A DNA stretch of 6,436 bases from Chloroflexaceae bacterium (GTDB taxonomy: Bacteria; Chloroflexota; Chloroflexia; Chloroflexales; Chloroflexaceae). A program made the position numbers and the translations under genes. Every line of letters starts with the position of its first letter. Positions within the stretch are counted from its first letter, which is position 1. Of this stretch, positions 5,410 to 6,436 are shown one piece after another. Under the pieces are notes generated by a model. That model was not told the origin of the DNA. It saw only the letters and a list, made by a program, of their open reading frames with translations, and did no database searches. The DNA is taken from positions 1-6,436 of the forward strand of contig JAOACN010000560.1 of assembly GCA_026417815.1 (NCBI GenBank). The letters run 5' to 3'.

Positions 5410-6372
5410 GTGGTCACAGAACTGGAAGCCGAGGTCGCGCGTCTCCGGAGCCTGGTGGAGCGGCGCGACGCCACCCTCGCCGCGCTCGCCGAGGTGGCGC
5501 GGTTGTTGTCGATTCACCTCGATCCGCGGACGCAGATGCCGCAGATGCTCGCCGTGCTGGGAGAAGCGGTTCAGGTCAGTCGCGCCTACATCTTTGTGAA
5601 TGTGGCGCCTGAGAGCGACCACGCCGTGATAAGCCAGGTGGCAGAGTGGGTGGCGCCGGGGATCGCGCCGCAGATTGGCAATCCGGAGTTACAAAACTTG
5701 CCCTTCGCCGAGGCCGGCTACGGGCGCTGGGAGCTCCTGCTGAAGCAGAACCAGGTCGTCTACGGCAAAGTGGCTGATTTTCCGGCCGCCGAGCAGGAAC
5801 TGCTGGTGGCGCAGGACATCCTCGCCGTGGTCGTGGCGCCGATTTTCGTCGGGCCGAGGTGGTGGGGCTTGATGGGCTTTGACCATTGCACGATGGCCCA
5901 TCGCTGGGATGAAGTCGAAGTGGAGGCGCTGCGCAGCGCCGCGGTGATGTTCGGCGCTGCGCTCTACCGCCGCGAGACGGAGGAGCACGTGCTGGCGGCC
6001 CAGCGCGACGCGCTGCGGGAGCTTTCTACGCCTTTGATACCTATCACCGATGATGTGGTAATTATGCCCCTGATCGGCACGATTGATAGCGGCCGGGCGC
6101 AACTGGTGATGGAGACCCTGCTCGATGGGGTGGCGGAGCGGCAGGCGCGGCTGGTCATCCTGGACATCACCGGGGTGCCGCTGGTGGACAGTCAGGTGGC
6201 CCAGGCGTTGATCCGGGCGGCGCAGGCGGTGAAACTGCTGGGCGCGCGGGTGATGCTCACCGGGATCCAACCTCAGATCGCCCAGACGCTGGTACATCTC
6301 GGGGTTGCTCTGAGCGGGATCCAGACCCAGAGCAGTTTGCAGGCGGGCATCGCGGCTGCGCTGCGGGGGTAG
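5410..6372 (+). CDS. GAF-STAS regulator, RsbR-like stressosome or anti-anti-sigma protein
   Basis: The 320-residue cytoplasmic protein has a short coiled coil (about 2-30), a GAF-type sensory domain (about 25-187, ending 'WWGLMGFDHC' and a helix 'EVEALRSAAVMFGAAL'), a linker helix (188-204), and a C-terminal STAS domain (205-318). The STAS domain opens with 'LSTPLIPI' and continues with 'VVIMPLIGTIDSGRAQ' and 'LDITGVPLVDSQVAQALI', which are RsbR-type rather than plain RsbV. In RsbR the STAS phosphorylation sites are Thr171 and Thr205; the aligned residues are Ser227 and Ser261, with the same 34-residue spacing. RsbR-type proteins sense a signal through the variable N-terminal domain and control RsbT kinase release. 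No rsbS or rsbT gene is in the window, so the pathway is inferred; they could lie downstream. It starts at GTG with AGGAG upstream, after its own 267-base intergenic region. Confidence 0.9.
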   Translation: MVTELEAEVARLRSLVERRDATLAALAEVARLLSIHLDPRTQMPQMLAVLGEAVQVSRAYIFVNVAPESDHAVISQVAEWVAPGIAPQIGNPELQNLPFAEAGYGRWELLLKQNQVVYGKVADFPAAEQELLVAQDILAVVVAPIFVGPRWWGLMGFDHCTMAHRWDEVEVEALRSAAVMFGAALYRRETEEHVLAAQRDALRELSTPLIPITDDVVIMPLIGTIDSGRAQLVMETLLDGVAERQARLVILDITGVPLVDSQVAQALIRAAQAVKLLGARVMLTGIQPQIAQTLVHLGVALSGIQTQSSLQAGIAAALRG

Positions 6373-6436
6373 TATCTGTCGCGCGGGGGAAGGGGAAACC
6401 GCTCACGTACAGAGTTTTTCGGGCGAGAAGGATCTC

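Noticed and set aside
6373..6436. Possible start of another gene at the right edge
   Set aside because: AAGGAT near 6429-6434 could be a ribosome binding site, but no start codon is visible before the window ends.

Overview
The window reads as chromosomal DNA from a high-G+C bacterium. The gene set suggests Chloroflexota, possibly a Roseiflexus/Chloroflexus-type filamentous phototroph: a two-subunit solute:sodium symporter, a divergent FtsH-like membrane protease, a GAF-STAS regulator, and extragenic palindromes scattered between genes. The phylum is an inference from gene content and style; there is no rRNA or marker gene to confirm it. Coding sequence fills most of the window, in two minus-strand units on the left and two plus-strand units on the right. 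I see no tRNA, rRNA, CRISPR array, transposase, integrase or phage gene.

Left part (1-2033, minus strand). A small two-helix membrane protein of the DUF4212 type (584-865) precedes the start of a sodium/solute symporter (409 down to base 1, cut by the window edge). This small-plus-large pair is the known arrangement for acetate-type symporters. About 240 bases upstream of the small subunit lie 11-bp direct repeats (1104-1136) that look like a binding site for an OmpR/PhoB-type response regulator. Next is an orphan periplasmic-binding-protein-fold protein (1200-2033) with no permease or ATPase beside it. Its last codons and stop lie inside a palindromic repeat.

Middle (2034-5142). A 442-base intergenic region carries three hairpin-forming palindromes and a good sigma-70-type promoter (2269-2297, plus strand) whose -10 box sits inside a perfect 14-bp palindrome, so it is probably repressor-controlled. 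The promoter leads into two plus-strand genes 63 bases apart. The first is a single-pass membrane protein with a probable extracytoplasmic domain (2476-3120). The second is an FtsH-like AAA+ zinc metalloprotease (3184-5142) that keeps every catalytic motif, lacks the usual extracytoplasmic domain, and has two insertions in the ATPase core, one of them Gly/Met-rich at the pore. This pair, possibly a membrane protease with a separate extracytoplasmic partner, is the most interesting item in the window.

Right part (5143-6436). A 267-base spacer holds a long imperfect inverted repeat and a second copy of the palindrome seen at 1191. It is followed by a GAF-STAS protein (5410-6372) of the RsbR stressosome type, with serines at both positions that are phosphorylated threonines in RsbR. 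The last 64 bases show nothing I can name.
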